64,000 bases of DNA, from positions 714,501 through 778,500 of the forward strand of contig NZ_JAAGOY010000007.1 of the NCBI RefSeq assembly GCF_010500215.1, written 5' to 3'. The DNA comes from Aliiroseovarius sp. PrR006 (GTDB taxonomy: Bacteria; Pseudomonadota; Alphaproteobacteria; Rhodobacterales; Rhodobacteraceae). A model generated the notes under the pieces. It ran no database searches. It saw nothing but the letters and a program-made list of their open reading frames with translations, and was not told where the DNA came from. A program made the position numbers and the translations under genes. Within the stretch, counting starts at the first letter, position 1. Each line of letters begins with the position of its first letter. Positions 18,282-27,919 of the stretch are shown in pieces.

Positions 18282-19616
18282 TTACTCGGTTCCCTTGATC
18301 GCCGACAGGCCCTTGATCAAATCGACCGCGTAGGACAGTTGGAAGTCCTCGTCGCGCAGCCTGGCGGCCTCTTCGGCGGCTTCGCGCTCTTCCTCGATCT
18401 GACGGCGTTCGTCATCGGACAGGCTGTCATTGTTCAGGCTGCCGCGCAGATCGGCTTCGCTGCGGGTGCGGCTGTTGCCTTCCTCGTTCTCTTCGCTTTC
18501 GGGCTGACGCGGTGGCTGTTCCACCACGATGTCGGGCGACACGCCCAGCGCTTGGATCGAGCGGCCCGAGGGTGTGTAGTAACGCGCGGTGGTCAGGCGC
18601 ATTGCGCCTTCGGACGCCACCGGCATCACCGTCTGGACCGAGCCTTTTCCGAAGCTCTTCGTGCCCACGACGATGGCGCGGCGGTGGTCCTGCAGGGCAC
18701 CGGCCACAATCTCGGACGCCGAGGCCGAGCCGCCATTGATCAGCACCACGATCGGCTTGCCTTCGGCCAGATCACCAGCCTGCGCGTTCACACGCTCGCT
18801 TTCTTCCGGGTTGCGACCGCGGGTCGACACGATTTCGCCGCTGTTCAGGAACGCATCCGACACGGCGATGGCTTGGGTCAGCAGACCGCCGGGGTTGTTG
18901 CGCAGATCAAGCACGACGCCTTCGACGTTCTCAAATCCACCCAGCGCTTCGACCTCGCGGGCCAGACCGTCTGCCATGTTGGGATAGGTCTGGTCGTTGA
19001 AGGTGGTGACGCGCAGCACAACCGTGTTGCCCACGGTGCGGGCAGTGGCAGCGGTCAGCTTGATCGTGTCGCGGATGATCGAGACGTCGAACGGCTCGTC
19101 CACACCTTCGCGCACCACGGTGATGATGATTTCCGAGCCAACCGGGCCGCGCAGCTTGTTCACCGCCTCGTCCAGCGTCAGACCCAGCAGGCTTTCGCCA
19201 TCCACATGGGTGATATAGTCGCCGGTCTCCATGCCCGCATCATCGGCAGGGGTGCCATCCATTGGCGAGACGACGCGAACGAAGCCCTCTTCCTGCGTCA
19301 CTTCGATGCCCAGACCGCCAAACGAGCCACGGGTCTGCACGCGCATATCGGCGGCATCTTTGGGCGACAGATAGCTAGAGTGCGGATCAAGCGAAGACAG
19401 CATGCCGTCAATCGCGGCCTCGATCAAATCGCCGGGTTCAACCTCTTCGACATACTGCGCACGGATTCGTTCGAAAATGTCGCCAAACAGGTCAAGCTGC
19501 TCGTACACGGTTGCGTTTTCACTGGCGTCCTGCGCGATCAAGGGGCCGGCAACCTGTGTGGTCAGAATGGCGCCTGCCAAGGTTCCGCCCAGCGCGGCCA
19601 TTACGAATTTCTTCAT
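18282..19616 (-). CDS. ctpA: C-terminal processing protease CtpA (S41 family)
   Basis: 444 residues. Signal anchor 1-29, PDZ domain about 95-175, and an S41 serine protease domain about 185-370. The catalytic Ser lies in the SASASE motif (297-302) and the catalytic Lys is K324 in [10 protein letters not shown] charged, Glu/Arg-rich C-terminal region (about 375-435) follows. It cuts periplasmic proteins at their C-termini and in other alphaproteobacteria affects envelope integrity. ATG 19616 lies 4 bp after the envC stop and begins the signal sequence, so the in-frame upstream residues overlapping envC are not used. Part of the gpmI-envC-ctpA operon. Confidence 0.92.
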   Translation of the reverse strand: MKKFVMAALGGTLAGAILTTQVAGPLIAQDASENATVYEQLDLFGDIFERIRAQYVEEVEPGDLIEAAIDGMLSSLDPHSSYLSPKDAADMRVQTRGSFGGLGIEVTQEEGFVRVVSPMDGTPADDAGMETGDYITHVDGESLLGLTLDEAVNKLRGPVGSEIIITVVREGVDEPFDVSIIRDTIKLTAATARTVGNTVVLRVTTFNDQTYPNMADGLAREVEALGGFENVEGVVLDLRNNPGGLLTQAIAVSDAFLNSGEIVSTRGRNPEESERVNAQAGDLAEGKPIVVLINGGSASASEIVAGALQDHRRAIVVGTKSFGKGSVQTVMPVASEGAMRLTTARYYTPSGRSIQALGVSPDIVVEQPPRQPESEENEEGNSRTRSEADLRGSLNNDSLSDDERRQIEEEREAAEEAARLRDEDFQLSYAVDLIKGLSAIKGTE

Positions 19617-19620
19617 TCCA

Positions 19621-20787
19621 TCAATCCTTGCCTGCCGCGAACCAGTTCGTAGGATCCACGGGCTTTCCGTCATATCTTAGCTCTATATAAAGCGTTTCCG
19701 AGCGTTCTGCGCCAGTTCCTTCCTCTGCCGCGATCAAAAACGCTTGATCGTCGTTAGAGCTGACTGCCGGATCCGCCCCACCCATCAGCCCGACAGGCGC
19801 ACCTTGGGCCAACACTTCGCCCACATCTCCGTACAGCTGCCCAAGCCCGGCCAGCACCAGCAGATAGCCGTCACCCGGTTCCAGAATGGCGACGTTTCCA
19901 TAATCCAGTAGTGGTCCCAGATAGCGGATCGTGGCGGGCCACGGGGTTGTGACGATGGACAGCGGGCGGGTGGCGACAATCAGGCCGGGGCGCTGAATGC
20001 CTGCGGCGTCGCGTTCACCATAACCACGCAGCACGCGGCCCAGAACCGGCATCGCAAGTCGTCCACGCACGGATGCGAAATCCGGAAGAGCAGTAGCACT
20101 GGCAGTAGCTTTCGGGTCAGACATCAAGCCTTGCGCAAAGCTGGCCAGCGTGTCAGCGCTTTCCAGCAGGGTTTTCATCCGCGCCTCGTCCGCAACAAAG
20201 CGGCGGGGCAGTTCTGTCCGGCGGGCAAGCGCAAGGCTTAGCTCAAAGCGGGCTTCCTGCACACCGGTCAGGCCCGTTTGCAGGGTTTCCACAGCATTTT
20301 CCTGAAGCGCACGCAGGGTGCGTTGCTCTTCAAGTCGGGCGCGCAGGTCTTCGGCCTGCGCTTGCAGGGCGGGCGTTACCTCGGACAGGATCATGCCGGA
20401 CCGTGCTGTGCCCAAGGGGCCAGAGGGGTGGACCAACAGCGCAGGCTCGGGTGCTTTGCCAATGGCTTGCAACACGCCCAGAAGCTGGCCCAGACGGTCA
20501 CGTTCCGCGTCGAATGCCGCTTGCAAGGCCGCTTCGCGCAAGTTGATCCGACGCAGCCCGTCGCGCAGGGCAGACAGGCCTTCCTCATACGCTTGCACGG
20601 TCTGGGTCAGGGCCGCGATGCGGTCGCCGGATTTCTCGGCGTCTTGCAGGGCTTGAGTTGCGACCTCAAGCTGAACCATCGCCGCGCGGGCGGTCAGCGT
20701 CGGGTCGGATTGCGCCGCCAGCGGCCCGGCAGCGATCGCCAAGGCAAGGCCCGCCAGAAGGGGCAGGAGGGCGCGGCGCAGGCTCAC
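19621..20787 (-). CDS. Murein hydrolase activator EnvC-like protein (degenerate LytM)
   Basis: 388 residues. Signal peptide 1-25, a long coiled coil (about 30-230) rich in Ala/Leu/Glu/Arg, and a C-terminal M23/LytM-like domain (about 250-380). The zinc ligands of active LytM enzymes (HxxxD and HxH) are absent: the place of the first reads RPGLIVAT. This is the hallmark of EnvC, which activates amidases at the septum but does not itself cut peptidoglycan. GTG start overlapping the gpmI stop (GTGA). Gene order gpmI-envC-ctpA is conserved across alphaproteobacteria. Confidence 0.85.
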   Translation of the reverse strand: MSLRRALLPLLAGLALAIAAGPLAAQSDPTLTARAAMVQLEVATQALQDAEKSGDRIAALTQTVQAYEEGLSALRDGLRRINLREAALQAAFDAERDRLGQLLGVLQAIGKAPEPALLVHPSGPLGTARSGMILSEVTPALQAQAEDLRARLEEQRTLRALQENAVETLQTGLTGVQEARFELSLALARRTELPRRFVADEARMKTLLESADTLASFAQGLMSDPKATASATALPDFASVRGRLAMPVLGRVLRGYGERDAAGIQRPGLIVATRPLSIVTTPWPATIRYLGPLLDYGNVAILEPGDGYLLVLAGLGQLYGDVGEVLAQGAPVGLMGGADPAVSSNDDQAFLIAAEEGTGAERSETLYIELRYDGKPVDPTNWFAAGKD

Positions 20788-22304
20788 GAACGGATCAGGC
20801 TTTCGCCGGTCATCTCGGCCGGTTTCTCAAGCCCCATCAGCTGAAGCACCGTGGGGGCAAGATCTGCCAAACGCCCATGCGCCAGCGAGATCCCCTCGGG
20901 CCCGCCCATCAGAACCACAGGCACAAGGTTCGTCGTGTGCGCGGTGTGCGGTCCGTTCGTCGCATCGTCCCACATGGTTTCGCAATTGCCGTGGTCCGCG
21001 GTGACGATCATCGCGCCGCCGACCTCTTCCAGCGCAGCAACCACCTGCCCCAAGCCGTCATCCACGGCTTCACAGGCTGCAATCGCCGCGTCGAGGTCTC
21101 CGGTATGGCCGACCATGTCGGGGTTGGCGAAGTTGGTGACGATCAGGTCAAAGCGGTCATGGATCGCCTGCACGAAATGTTCGGTCACGTCGGGGGCCGA
21201 CATCTCGGGCTGCAGGTCATAGGTCGCGACTTTGGGGCTGGCGGCCATATAGCGGGTCTCGCCTTCGACCGGGTCTTCCTTGCCGCCGTTCAGGAAGAAG
21301 GTGACGTGCGGATATTTCTCGGTCTCGGCGGTGTGGAACTGAGTCTTGCCATGCTTGGCGACCCATTCGGCCAGCGTATTCACGATGTCGCGCTTGGGGA
21401 AGCAGGTGGTCATATAGCCGTTATGGGCATCCGAATACTCGACCATACCCAGAAGCGCGGACAGGGTCGGGCGGGTGCCGACAGCGAATTCCTCAAAGCC
21501 CGGCTCGCCAATGGCACGCAGGATTTCACGGGCGCGGTCAGCGCGGAAGTTGATGAAGAACAGACCATCGCCATCTTGCAGGCCTGCATGTTCGTCGATG
21601 ATCACCGGGCGGATGAACTCGTCCGTGGTTTCGTTGTTATACGCAGATGCAATCGCCGCATCGACCGAGCTGAAGATGTTTCCAGTGCCGTGCGTAATCG
21701 CTTCGTAAGCCAGCGAGACACGCTCCCACCGGTTGTCACGATCCATCGCAAAGTAACGGCCCGATAGGGTCACGATGCGGGCACCTTCGGGCAGGTCCGC
21801 CTGAAATGCAGCCAGCTGTTCGCGGGCAGATTGCGGGGCCACGTCGCGTCCGTCAGTGATGGCGTGGATGGCGACCGTCAGACCCGCCTCGGTCAGTGCC
21901 TTTGCAGCTGCAACCATATGATCCTGATGGCTGTGCACGCCGCCGGGGCTGACAAGGCCCGCGATATGAGCGGTGCCGCCTGCGGTTTTGACTTTCGCGG
22001 CAAACTCCTGAAGGGCGGCGTTCTGGAAGAAGCTACCATCTTCGATCGCCAGATCAATCTGCCCCAGATCCATCGCCACCACCCGACCCGCACCGATATT
22101 GGTGTGGCCGACCTCGGAATTGCCCATCTGGCCCGTGGGCAGACCAACATCGGGGCCATGGGTGATCAGGGTATTGTTCGGACAGGTCGCCATCAGCCGA
22201 TCAAAGTTCGGCGTCTTCGCCAAGGCAGGCGCGTTATGGGCGGTCTCCTCGCGCAGGCCCCATCCATCCAGAATGCACAAAACAACGGGTTTTGGGGTGG
22301 TCAT
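20784..22304 (-). CDS. gpmI: 2,3-bisphosphoglycerate-independent phosphoglycerate mutase
   Basis: 506 residues, the standard size. Mn-dependent, alkaline-phosphatase-fold enzyme interconverting 3- and 2-phosphoglycerate. Key sites: LCILDGWG (metal aspartate), the phosphoserine motif GQMGNSEVGHTNIGAGR, HSHQDHM-like GVHSHQDHM, and the C-terminal metal motif TADHGNCE with HTTNLVP. Ribosome site GAGGA before ATG 22304. It opens the overlapping operon with envC. Confidence 0.95.
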   Translation of the reverse strand: MTTPKPVVLCILDGWGLREETAHNAPALAKTPNFDRLMATCPNNTLITHGPDVGLPTGQMGNSEVGHTNIGAGRVVAMDLGQIDLAIEDGSFFQNAALQEFAAKVKTAGGTAHIAGLVSPGGVHSHQDHMVAAAKALTEAGLTVAIHAITDGRDVAPQSAREQLAAFQADLPEGARIVTLSGRYFAMDRDNRWERVSLAYEAITHGTGNIFSSVDAAIASAYNNETTDEFIRPVIIDEHAGLQDGDGLFFINFRADRAREILRAIGEPGFEEFAVGTRPTLSALLGMVEYSDAHNGYMTTCFPKRDIVNTLAEWVAKHGKTQFHTAETEKYPHVTFFLNGGKEDPVEGETRYMAASPKVATYDLQPEMSAPDVTEHFVQAIHDRFDLIVTNFANPDMVGHTGDLDAAIAACEAVDDGLGQVVAALEEVGGAMIVTADHGNCETMWDDATNGPHTAHTTNLVPVVLMGGPEGISLAHGRLADLAPTVLQLMGLEKPAEMTGESLIRS

Positions 22305-22380
22305 AGCGGGGTCCTCTGTCTGCTCGCCTTCTATCTATGGGGTCAGGGGGGCGTGTGCAACGGTTGAGGCGCCGCCCGCG

Positions 22381-22902
22381 CTACTCGGGCGCGACTTGCA
22401 GCGCATCGTTGAACCGGTTGAACGCGCCAGTCAGGGCAATACGCCATGTCAGCTCGACGATTTGGGCATCGGATAGATGGGCGCGGAGGGCGTCAACCTC
22501 ACCATCCCGCATTTTTCCATGGCGGGTTGTGACGGCCTCGGCATAGTGCACTACAAGGCGCTCAAGCTCGGTCAGCTCGGGGTGGTTTTCGGCGTCGGGC
22601 AGCCGCTCGACCCCCTCGGCACTCAGGCCCGTGACCTGCAATTTGGGGCCGTGGTTCGCGGTGCAGTAATCGCAGACATTGATTTTCGACACGGTGACCA
22701 TCGCCAGTTCCGACAGACGCGTGGGCAGGGTCGTGCCATCGCGCAGAGCGGTCAGCATCGCCCCTACCTGATCCAGCACTGGCGGGTGATGGGCGGCCAC
22801 GCGCGACCAGTTCTCGAACGCGCCATAGGCGGCCATTCGGTCGAAAGCCGCGCGGGTCTGAGTGTCGAAATCACTGTCGGATATTTCAGGCAATCGGGGC
22901 AT
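22381..22902 (-). CDS. Carboxymuconolactone decarboxylase / AhpD-like family protein
   Basis: 173 residues. It carries the AhpD-type redox/hydrolase motif CDYCTANH in a helical fold preceded by RLSELAMVTVSKIN, which defines the CMD family. Members act as alkylhydroperoxidase partners or have unknown functions; the CxxC pair and nearby histidine argue for a redox role. It interrupts the usual rsfS-rlmH-gpmI neighbourhood. It has its own ribosome site (AAGGA) and spacers of about 80 bp on each side, so it may be independently transcribed. Confidence 0.75.
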   Translation of the reverse strand: MPRLPEISDSDFDTQTRAAFDRMAAYGAFENWSRVAAHHPPVLDQVGAMLTALRDGTTLPTRLSELAMVTVSKINVCDYCTANHGPKLQVTGLSAEGVERLPDAENHPELTELERLVVHYAEAVTTRHGKMRDGEVDALRAHLSDAQIVELTWRIALTGAFNRFNDALQVAPE

Positions 22903-22989
22903 GTGATCGGTCCTTCTTTCCAGAGAAGGTGCGGGGCGGGACCAGAAGGTTCAAGGGCGCGGGTGCGGGTTCACCGGAAGGTGAACCAC

Positions 22990-23460
22990 CTACACTCTGT
23001 GATACGGGCTGCCCGCCAATATGCTCGTCGCGCGATAGAGCTGTTCGGACAGCATGACGCGGACCAGCATATGGGGCCAGACCATTTTGCCGAAGGACAG
23101 GCTGGCATCCGCCTTGGCACGTAGGGACGGGTCAATACCGTCCGCCCCACCGATGACAAAGGCAACGTCGCCGCGTCCTTCATCCCGCCAACGGCCAAGA
23201 AGGTTGGCGAAATCGGGCGAGGACATCACCTTGCCGCGCTCATCCATCGTGCAGATCAGCGCGCCCTTCGGAATGGCACGTTCCAACAAGGGGGCTTCGG
23301 CAGACATGCCGCCGCCCTTCTTGTCTTCGACTTCATGGATTGAAAGAGGTCCGAGGCCCAGCGCCCGCCCAGTCCGGTCGAACCGGGTGGTATAATCGTC
23401 GATCAACTCAAGCTCGGGCGATTTGCGCAGCCGTCCGACCGCGCAGACATGCACGCGCAT
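22990..23460 (-). CDS. rlmH: 23S rRNA pseudouridine-1915 N3-methyltransferase RlmH
   Basis: 156 residues, SPOUT class. It methylates pseudouridine 1915 in helix 69 of the 23S rRNA in assembled ribosomes. Diagnostic segments: DERGKVMSSPDFA, FVIGGADGID and the C-terminal knot LSFGKMVWPHMLVRVMLSEQLYRA ending in YHR. It follows rsfS by 16 bp on the same strand, a pairing conserved across bacteria. Confidence 0.95.
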   Translation of the reverse strand: MRVHVCAVGRLRKSPELELIDDYTTRFDRTGRALGLGPLSIHEVEDKKGGGMSAEAPLLERAIPKGALICTMDERGKVMSSPDFANLLGRWRDEGRGDVAFVIGGADGIDPSLRAKADASLSFGKMVWPHMLVRVMLSEQLYRATSILAGSPYHRV

Positions 23461-23476
23461 CCTATCGCCCCCTTGA

Positions 23477-23842
23477 TCAGGTCGTGGCGTCTGCTGCGCC
23501 GGGTTCCATCCACATCTTTTCGAGTTGATAGAACTCGCGCACTTCCGGGCGGAACACGTGGACGATCACGTCGCCCCCGTCGATCAGAACCCAGTCGCCC
23601 TGACCCTTACCTTCGATCTTCGAGAAGACGCCCATTTCCTGCTTCAGCTTATCTGCCAGCTTTTCAGAAATGGCACCCACCTGACGTGTCGAACGGCCAG
23701 AGCACACGACCATATTATCGGCCATCTGCGACTTGCCGTTGAGGCTGATCACCACAACGTCTTCGGCTTTGTCATCTTCAAGGGACTTCAGGACAAGGGC
23801 CAGCATCTGCTCGCTGGCGGTTTTTCCGGGGTTAGCCGTCAT
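23477..23842 (-). CDS. rsfS: Ribosome silencing factor RsfS
   Basis: 121 residues. The RsfS/Iojap fold is evident from the segments VLKSLEDDKAEDVVVISLNGKS, MVVCSGRSTRQV, GDWVLIDGGDVIVHVF and REFYQLEKMW. It binds ribosomal protein uL14 and blocks subunit joining under starvation. ATG 23842 is preferred to an upstream TTG at 23887. It overlaps the stop of a 19-codon ORF (ATGA) that has a near-perfect ribosome site, and it has its own AGGGG 8 bases upstream. Confidence 0.92.
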   Translation of the reverse strand: MTANPGKTASEQMLALVLKSLEDDKAEDVVVISLNGKSQMADNMVVCSGRSTRQVGAISEKLADKLKQEMGVFSKIEGKGQGDWVLIDGGDVIVHVFRPEVREFYQLEKMWMEPGAADATT

Positions 23843-23898
23843 TTCGGGATCCCCTGCGGCTGCGCCTGATGCAGCCTCTGTTTGCAAAGACAGGACAT
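23839..23898 (-). CDS. Short leader ORF coupled to rsfS
   Basis: 19-residue ORF (MSCLCKQRLHQAQPQGIPK) starting at ATG 23898. The strong ribosome site AGGAGG lies 3 bases before the ATG region (AGGAGGACA-ATG), and its TGA overlaps the rsfS ATG. It has no recognisable product. The arrangement suggests translational coupling or a regulatory leader for rsfS. It could also be a chance ORF where ribosomes load on their way to rsfS. Confidence 0.45.
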   Translation of the reverse strand: MSCLCKQRLHQAQPQGIPK

Positions 23899-23948
23899 TG
23901 TCCTCCTAACATTACACACCGTTCCGCCCCGGTGCTGGGCATGAAAGA

Positions 23949-23977
23949 ATCGTATCACCGCGAGCACATAAGCTCAA
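23949..23977 (-). promoter_or_regulatory. Candidate promoter for leader ORF-rsfS-rlmH
   Basis: On the minus strand: -35 TTGAGC (23977-23972), a 17-bp spacer and -10 TACGAT (23954-23949), about 50 bp before the leader ATG. Confidence 0.45.
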
Positions 23978-24018
23978 TCCACAGTGTTTCAAGCCTGTGT
24001 GAAGGGTGTGTAAACGGG

Positions 24019-25386
24019 TCACGGATCGATTTTGGGGCCCGCATCTTCCAACATCCGCACCTCGCGCTGCGGGAATGGGATCGAGATGCCGTTCTCGTTG
24101 AATGCATCCCAGAGCGCCAGATAGACATTGCCGCGAATGTTGGTCAGCCCTCCGGACGGATCATCGATCCAGAACCGCAGGATATAGTCGACCGAGCTGT
24201 CCCCGAAGCCCACGATATGACAGACCGGTGGGCGGAAGCTGAGCACGCGGTCCACGCTATGGGCGGCCTCGATCGCGATCTTTCGAACCTGGTGGGGATC
24301 GTCGTGATAGGCGGTGCCAAAGAAGATATCCAGGCGCACAAAGGCGTTGGTGTGGGACCAGTTGACCACCTGCCCGGTAATCAGGTCTTCGTTCGGTATC
24401 AGGTATTCGCGCCCGTCCCGTGTAACGACAGAGACATAGCGCGCACCCAGTTGCTCGATCCAGCCAAACGTGTCGCCAAGGCTAATCACGTCACCGGGTT
24501 TGATCGACTTGTCCAGAAGGATGATCACCCCCGACACAAGGTTCGACACGACCTTCTGCAGACCAAAACCAAGGCCCAGACCGATCGCACCGGACAGGAA
24601 GGCAAGACCGGTCAGATCCACTCCCACCGCTTTCAGCGCGATAAAGAACGCGGCACCGTAAAGCCCCATCTGCAGGAACTTGACCGCCAACACCTTCATG
24701 GATGGCGAAATATCCTCGTTATCCTGAATGCGTGCGGCAGACCCTCGGCTGAGCATGCGTGCCAACGCAAAGAGGATGCCCAAAATAACCGCCACACGTA
24801 GGATGGTCCAAAGAGATACGCGGAAATCCCCGACCTCGAGCGCGAGGTTGTCCAGAACGCTGGCTGTTTCTTCGGTGATGCCAAGGAAGTAGAGCGTCAC
24901 ATAGATCCACATCCCCCACATAGCGATGCGGCGCAGCGGACGGTTCTCGATCACGAATGCGGCAAGGCCAACCAGCAACCACGCGGTGACCATCGTGGCC
25001 ACAAGCGCAATCAGATAGCTGCGCGATGGCCATGTGACTTCGCGCATCACGGACACAGTCCCCCATGACAGCACGATATAGGTCATCATCGCGATGCGAT
25101 TGCGCAGGTGGATGGCAAAGCGCAGCTTACGTTTGGACCACCCTTCACGGGTGCGCAGCCAAGCCTCGACCCGTGGAACCAGCAACCGGGAAATGACAAA
25201 CGCGGCCACCGCCAGCCCCAGCATGATCAGAACCTGATACAGGCGCCATGTCTGGCCAAGGCTGATCACGAAGTCGCCGCCGTCTTCCCACAGCGCCCAA
25301 AGCTGTTCGGTCAGGGACGGCCCCACTGCTTCCGCGGGTTCTGCGGGCGTCTCTGGTTTGACCTCTGCTGCGGGATCCTGCTCCAT
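24019..25386 (-). CDS. MscS-family mechanosensitive ion channel
   Basis: 455 residues. Five or so N-terminal hydrophobic segments (from about 45) precede the pore helix TM3 with its small-residue packing pattern (FLSGAIGLGLGFGLQKVVSNLVSG, cited in two parts: FLSGAIGLGLGFG and LQKVVSNLVSG). A cytoplasmic beta/vestibule domain follows (KPGDVISLGDTFGWIEQLGARY; LIPNEDLITGQVVNWSH). It opens under membrane tension and releases osmolytes on hypo-osmotic shock. ATG 25386 has GGAGAGGGA just upstream; a longer in-frame start at 25599 would add a basic, low-complexity, non-homologous stretch. Divergent from leuC. Confidence 0.88.
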   Translation of the reverse strand: MEQDPAAEVKPETPAEPAEAVGPSLTEQLWALWEDGGDFVISLGQTWRLYQVLIMLGLAVAAFVISRLLVPRVEAWLRTREGWSKRKLRFAIHLRNRIAMMTYIVLSWGTVSVMREVTWPSRSYLIALVATMVTAWLLVGLAAFVIENRPLRRIAMWGMWIYVTLYFLGITEETASVLDNLALEVGDFRVSLWTILRVAVILGILFALARMLSRGSAARIQDNEDISPSMKVLAVKFLQMGLYGAAFFIALKAVGVDLTGLAFLSGAIGLGLGFGLQKVVSNLVSGVIILLDKSIKPGDVISLGDTFGWIEQLGARYVSVVTRDGREYLIPNEDLITGQVVNWSHTNAFVRLDIFFGTAYHDDPHQVRKIAIEAAHSVDRVLSFRPPVCHIVGFGDSSVDYILRFWIDDPSGGLTNIRGNVYLALWDAFNENGISIPFPQREVRMLEDAGPKIDP

Positions 25387-25481
25387 TCCCTCTCCTTTTT
25401 TGGCAGCATGGCATGGTCCAATGCGCAACGTCCAGAGCCTCTCCCCTTGCCCTGAAGGGCGGGACGGGGTATCTGGTCGGC

Positions 25482-25568
25482 ATGACTCGGATTTTTGACA
25501 TGGATGACCACGCGTTCTTGCCGTGGCGCTTCTTCGGCGCCCAGAACGCGGTGCTTGCCTGCCTATAA
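25482..25568 (+). CDS. Possible small ORF upstream of leuC
   Basis: 28 residues (begins MTRIFDMDDHAFLPWRFF) ending 72 bp before the leuC ATG. The composition is protein-like and aromatic-rich. Leucine codons are not enriched enough (three) for a classical leucine attenuation peptide, and the ribosome site is weak. A G/C hairpin (CGCCCG 25577-25582 with CGGGCG 25589-25594) lies between it and leuC. Reported as a possibility only. Confidence 0.3.
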   Translation: MTRIFDMDDHAFLPWRFFGAQNAVLACL

Positions 25569-25640
25569 GCCTTTGACGCCCGTTACCGCGGGCGAGCAAT
25601 CCCTGTCACCTTACCCCAATGACCATCCACGGAGAGCGAC

Positions 25641-27050
25641 ATGACCGCCCCGAAGACACTCTATGATAAAATCTGGGATGCCCACGTAGCCCACGAAGCT
25701 GAAGACGGCACCTGCCTGCTGTATATCGACCGCCACCTGGTTCACGAAGTGACCAGCCCACAGGCGTTCGAAGGCCTGCGCATGGCCGGCCGTCAGGTGC
25801 ACGCACCGGACAAGACCATCGCTGTACCGGACCACAACGTTCCGACCACTGCGGGCCGTGAAGATCCTTCGCAGATGACCGAGGAAAGCCGCATTCAGGT
25901 GGCTGCACTGGACAAAAACGCCAAGGAATTCGGCGTGCATTACTATCCGGTCTCGGACGTCCGTCAGGGCATCGTGCACATCGTTGGCCCGGAACAGGGC
26001 TGGACCCTGCCCGGCATGACCGTTGTGTGCGGCGACAGCCACACCGCGACCCACGGCGCGTTTGGTGCTCTGGCCCACGGCATCGGCACCTCGGAAGTGG
26101 AACACGTTCTGGCGACGCAAACGCTGATCCAGAAAAAGTCCAAAAACATGAAGGTCGAGATCACCGGCAAGCTGAAGCCGGGCGTGACCGCCAAAGACAT
26201 CACGCTGGCCGTGATCGGCGAAACTGGCACCGGTGGCGGCACCGGCTATGTCATCGAGTATTGTGGTGAAGCGATCCGCGATCTGTCGATGGAAGGCCGC
26301 ATGACCGTCTGCAACATGGCCATCGAAGGCGGCGCCCGCGCTGGCCTGATCGCGCCTGACGAGACCACCTTTGAATACGTCAAAGGCCGCCCGCACGCCC
26401 CGAAAGGTGGCCAGTTCGAGCAGGCTCTGGACTATTGGAAAACGCTCTTCACCGACGAAGGCGCGCATTTCGACAAGGTCGTCACGCTGAAAGGCGAAGA
26501 GATCGAGCCGGTTGTCACCTGGGGTACCTCGCCCGAGGACGTTCTGCCGATTTCGGCTGTCGTTCCCAGCCCGTCGGATTTCGAAGGCGGTAAGGTCGAC
26601 GCGGCTGCACGCTCGCTTGACTATATGGGTCTGACCCCGGGCCAGAAACTGACCGACATCGAGATCGACACCGTATTCATCGGCTCGTGCACCAACGGCC
26701 GCATCGAAGACATGCGCGCTGTGGCCGAGATCGTGAAAGGCAAGAAGATCAAGGACGGCATGCGTGCCATGATCGTACCCGGTTCGGGTCTGGTCCGTGC
26801 TCAGGCTGAAGAAGAAGGTCTGGCGGACATCTTCAAGGACGCTGGCTTTGAGTGGCGTCTGGCTGGCTGCTCGATGTGTCTGGCGATGAACCCCGACCAG
26901 CTGTCCGAGAACGAGCGCTGTGCCTCGACCTCGAACCGTAACTTCGAAGGTCGTCAGGGCTACAAAGGCCGCACCCACCTGGTGTCGCCCGCCATGGCCG
27001 CCGCTGCCGCGCTGACCGGTCGCCTGACCGACGTTCGTGACCTGATCTAA
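25641..27050 (+). CDS. leuC: 3-isopropylmalate dehydratase large subunit
   Basis: 469 residues. With LeuD it isomerises 2- to 3-isopropylmalate in leucine synthesis. The 4Fe-4S cysteines sit in [11 protein letters not shown] and the [12 protein letters not shown] pair; [20 protein letters not shown] is the substrate region. The ribosome site GGAGAG precedes ATG 25641. leuD begins 12 bp later, a standard leuCD operon. A very long minus-strand frame runs through it but is an artefact of GC-rich codon usage. Confidence 0.96.
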   Translation: MTAPKTLYDKIWDAHVAHEAEDGTCLLYIDRHLVHEVTSPQAFEGLRMAGRQVHAPDKTIAVPDHNVPTTAGREDPSQMTEESRIQVAALDKNAKEFGVHYYPVSDVRQGIVHIVGPEQGWTLPGMTVVCGDSHTATHGAFGALAHGIGTSEVEHVLATQTLIQKKSKNMKVEITGKLKPGVTAKDITLAVIGETGTGGGTGYVIEYCGEAIRDLSMEGRMTVCNMAIEGGARAGLIAPDETTFEYVKGRPHAPKGGQFEQALDYWKTLFTDEGAHFDKVVTLKGEEIEPVVTWGTSPEDVLPISAVVPSPSDFEGGKVDAAARSLDYMGLTPGQKLTDIEIDTVFIGSCTNGRIEDMRAVAEIVKGKKIKDGMRAMIVPGSGLVRAQAEEEGLADIFKDAGFEWRLAGCSMCLAMNPDQLSENERCASTSNRNFEGRQGYKGRTHLVSPAMAAAAALTGRLTDVRDLI

Positions 27051-27062
27051 GAGGACCGCAAA

Positions 27063-27668
27063 ATGGAAAAGTTTGAAAAACTCCAAGGTATCGCGGCCCC
27101 CATGCCGCTGGTGAACATCGACACGGATATGATCATCCCGAAAGTGTTCCTGAAGTCGATCGCCCGCACGGGCTTTGGCAAGAACCTGTTCGACGAGATG
27201 CGCTATAACCGCGACGGCACCGAGATCGAAGATTTCGTGCTGAACAAGCCGCAATACCGTGACGCCGAGATCCTGATCGCTGGCGACAACTTCGGCTGTG
27301 GCTCCTCGCGCGAACACGCCCCTTGGGCCATCGCCGACTTCGGCATCAAATGCGTCGTGTCGACCAGCTTCGCGGACATCTTCTTTAACAACTGCTTCAA
27401 GAACGGCATCCTGCCGATCGTCCTGCCGCAAGAACAGGTCGATACGCTGATGGCAGATGCGGAAAAGGGCGCAAACGCCCGCATGACCGTGGATCTGGAA
27501 GCGCAGGAAATCACCACCTCGGACGGCGAAACCATCGCCTTCGAAGTCGATGCGTTCAAGAAACACTGCCTGCTGGAAGGGCTGGATGACATCGGTCTGA
27601 CCATGGAAAAGAAAGCCTCGATCGACGCTTTTGAAGCCAAGGCAGCGGCAGCTCGTCCCTGGGTCTGA
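27063..27668 (+). CDS. leuD: 3-isopropylmalate dehydratase small subunit
   Basis: 201 residues, the swivelling domain of isopropylmalate isomerase. Motifs: [14 protein letters not shown] and [17 protein letters not shown]. Follows leuC by 12 bp with the ribosome site GAGGA. A strong terminator follows within 25-55 bp, so leuB at 29911 is transcribed separately. Confidence 0.96.
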   Translation: MEKFEKLQGIAAPMPLVNIDTDMIIPKVFLKSIARTGFGKNLFDEMRYNRDGTEIEDFVLNKPQYRDAEILIAGDNFGCGSSREHAPWAIADFGIKCVVSTSFADIFFNNCFKNGILPIVLPQEQVDTLMADAEKGANARMTVDLEAQEITTSDGETIAFEVDAFKKHCLLEGLDDIGLTMEKKASIDAFEAKAAAARPWV

Positions 27669-27692
27669 GCGCTTAGAATCAACTAAAAGTAG

Positions 27693-27722
27693 GGGCCGGT
27701 CCGCGCGACTGGCCCTTTTTTT
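27693..27722 (+). terminator. Rho-independent terminator of leuCD
   Basis: GGGCCGGTC (27693-27701) pairs with GACTGGCCC (27707-27715, one G-T pair) around CGCGC, then seven T residues (27716-27722). Confidence 0.9.
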
Positions 27723-27919
27723 GTGCGACTTGGTGCATTCCCGCATCATTTATGGCTTTTTTGGGGCGTTTTTCGCGCTCAAACCCTCTCAACCCTTGCT
27801 GCCCCCCATTTTCCCGCGCAATCTGGACAAAACCACCCTGGTTTGACCCTGGCGAGGGGACAAGCGGCGGAACAAGGATGCGGCATGAACCGCACCGTCC
27901 GTATAGCGGAGGAAGAGGC

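Noticed and set aside
18261-19652. 463-codon plus-strand frame opposite ctpA
   Set aside because: Shadow of CtpA, which has complete protease motifs.
25611-27749. 712-codon open frame on the minus strand through leuC and leuD
   Set aside because: Complement of two clearly recognised genes; its product is histidine/valine-rich, has no domain and arises from GC-rich third positions.
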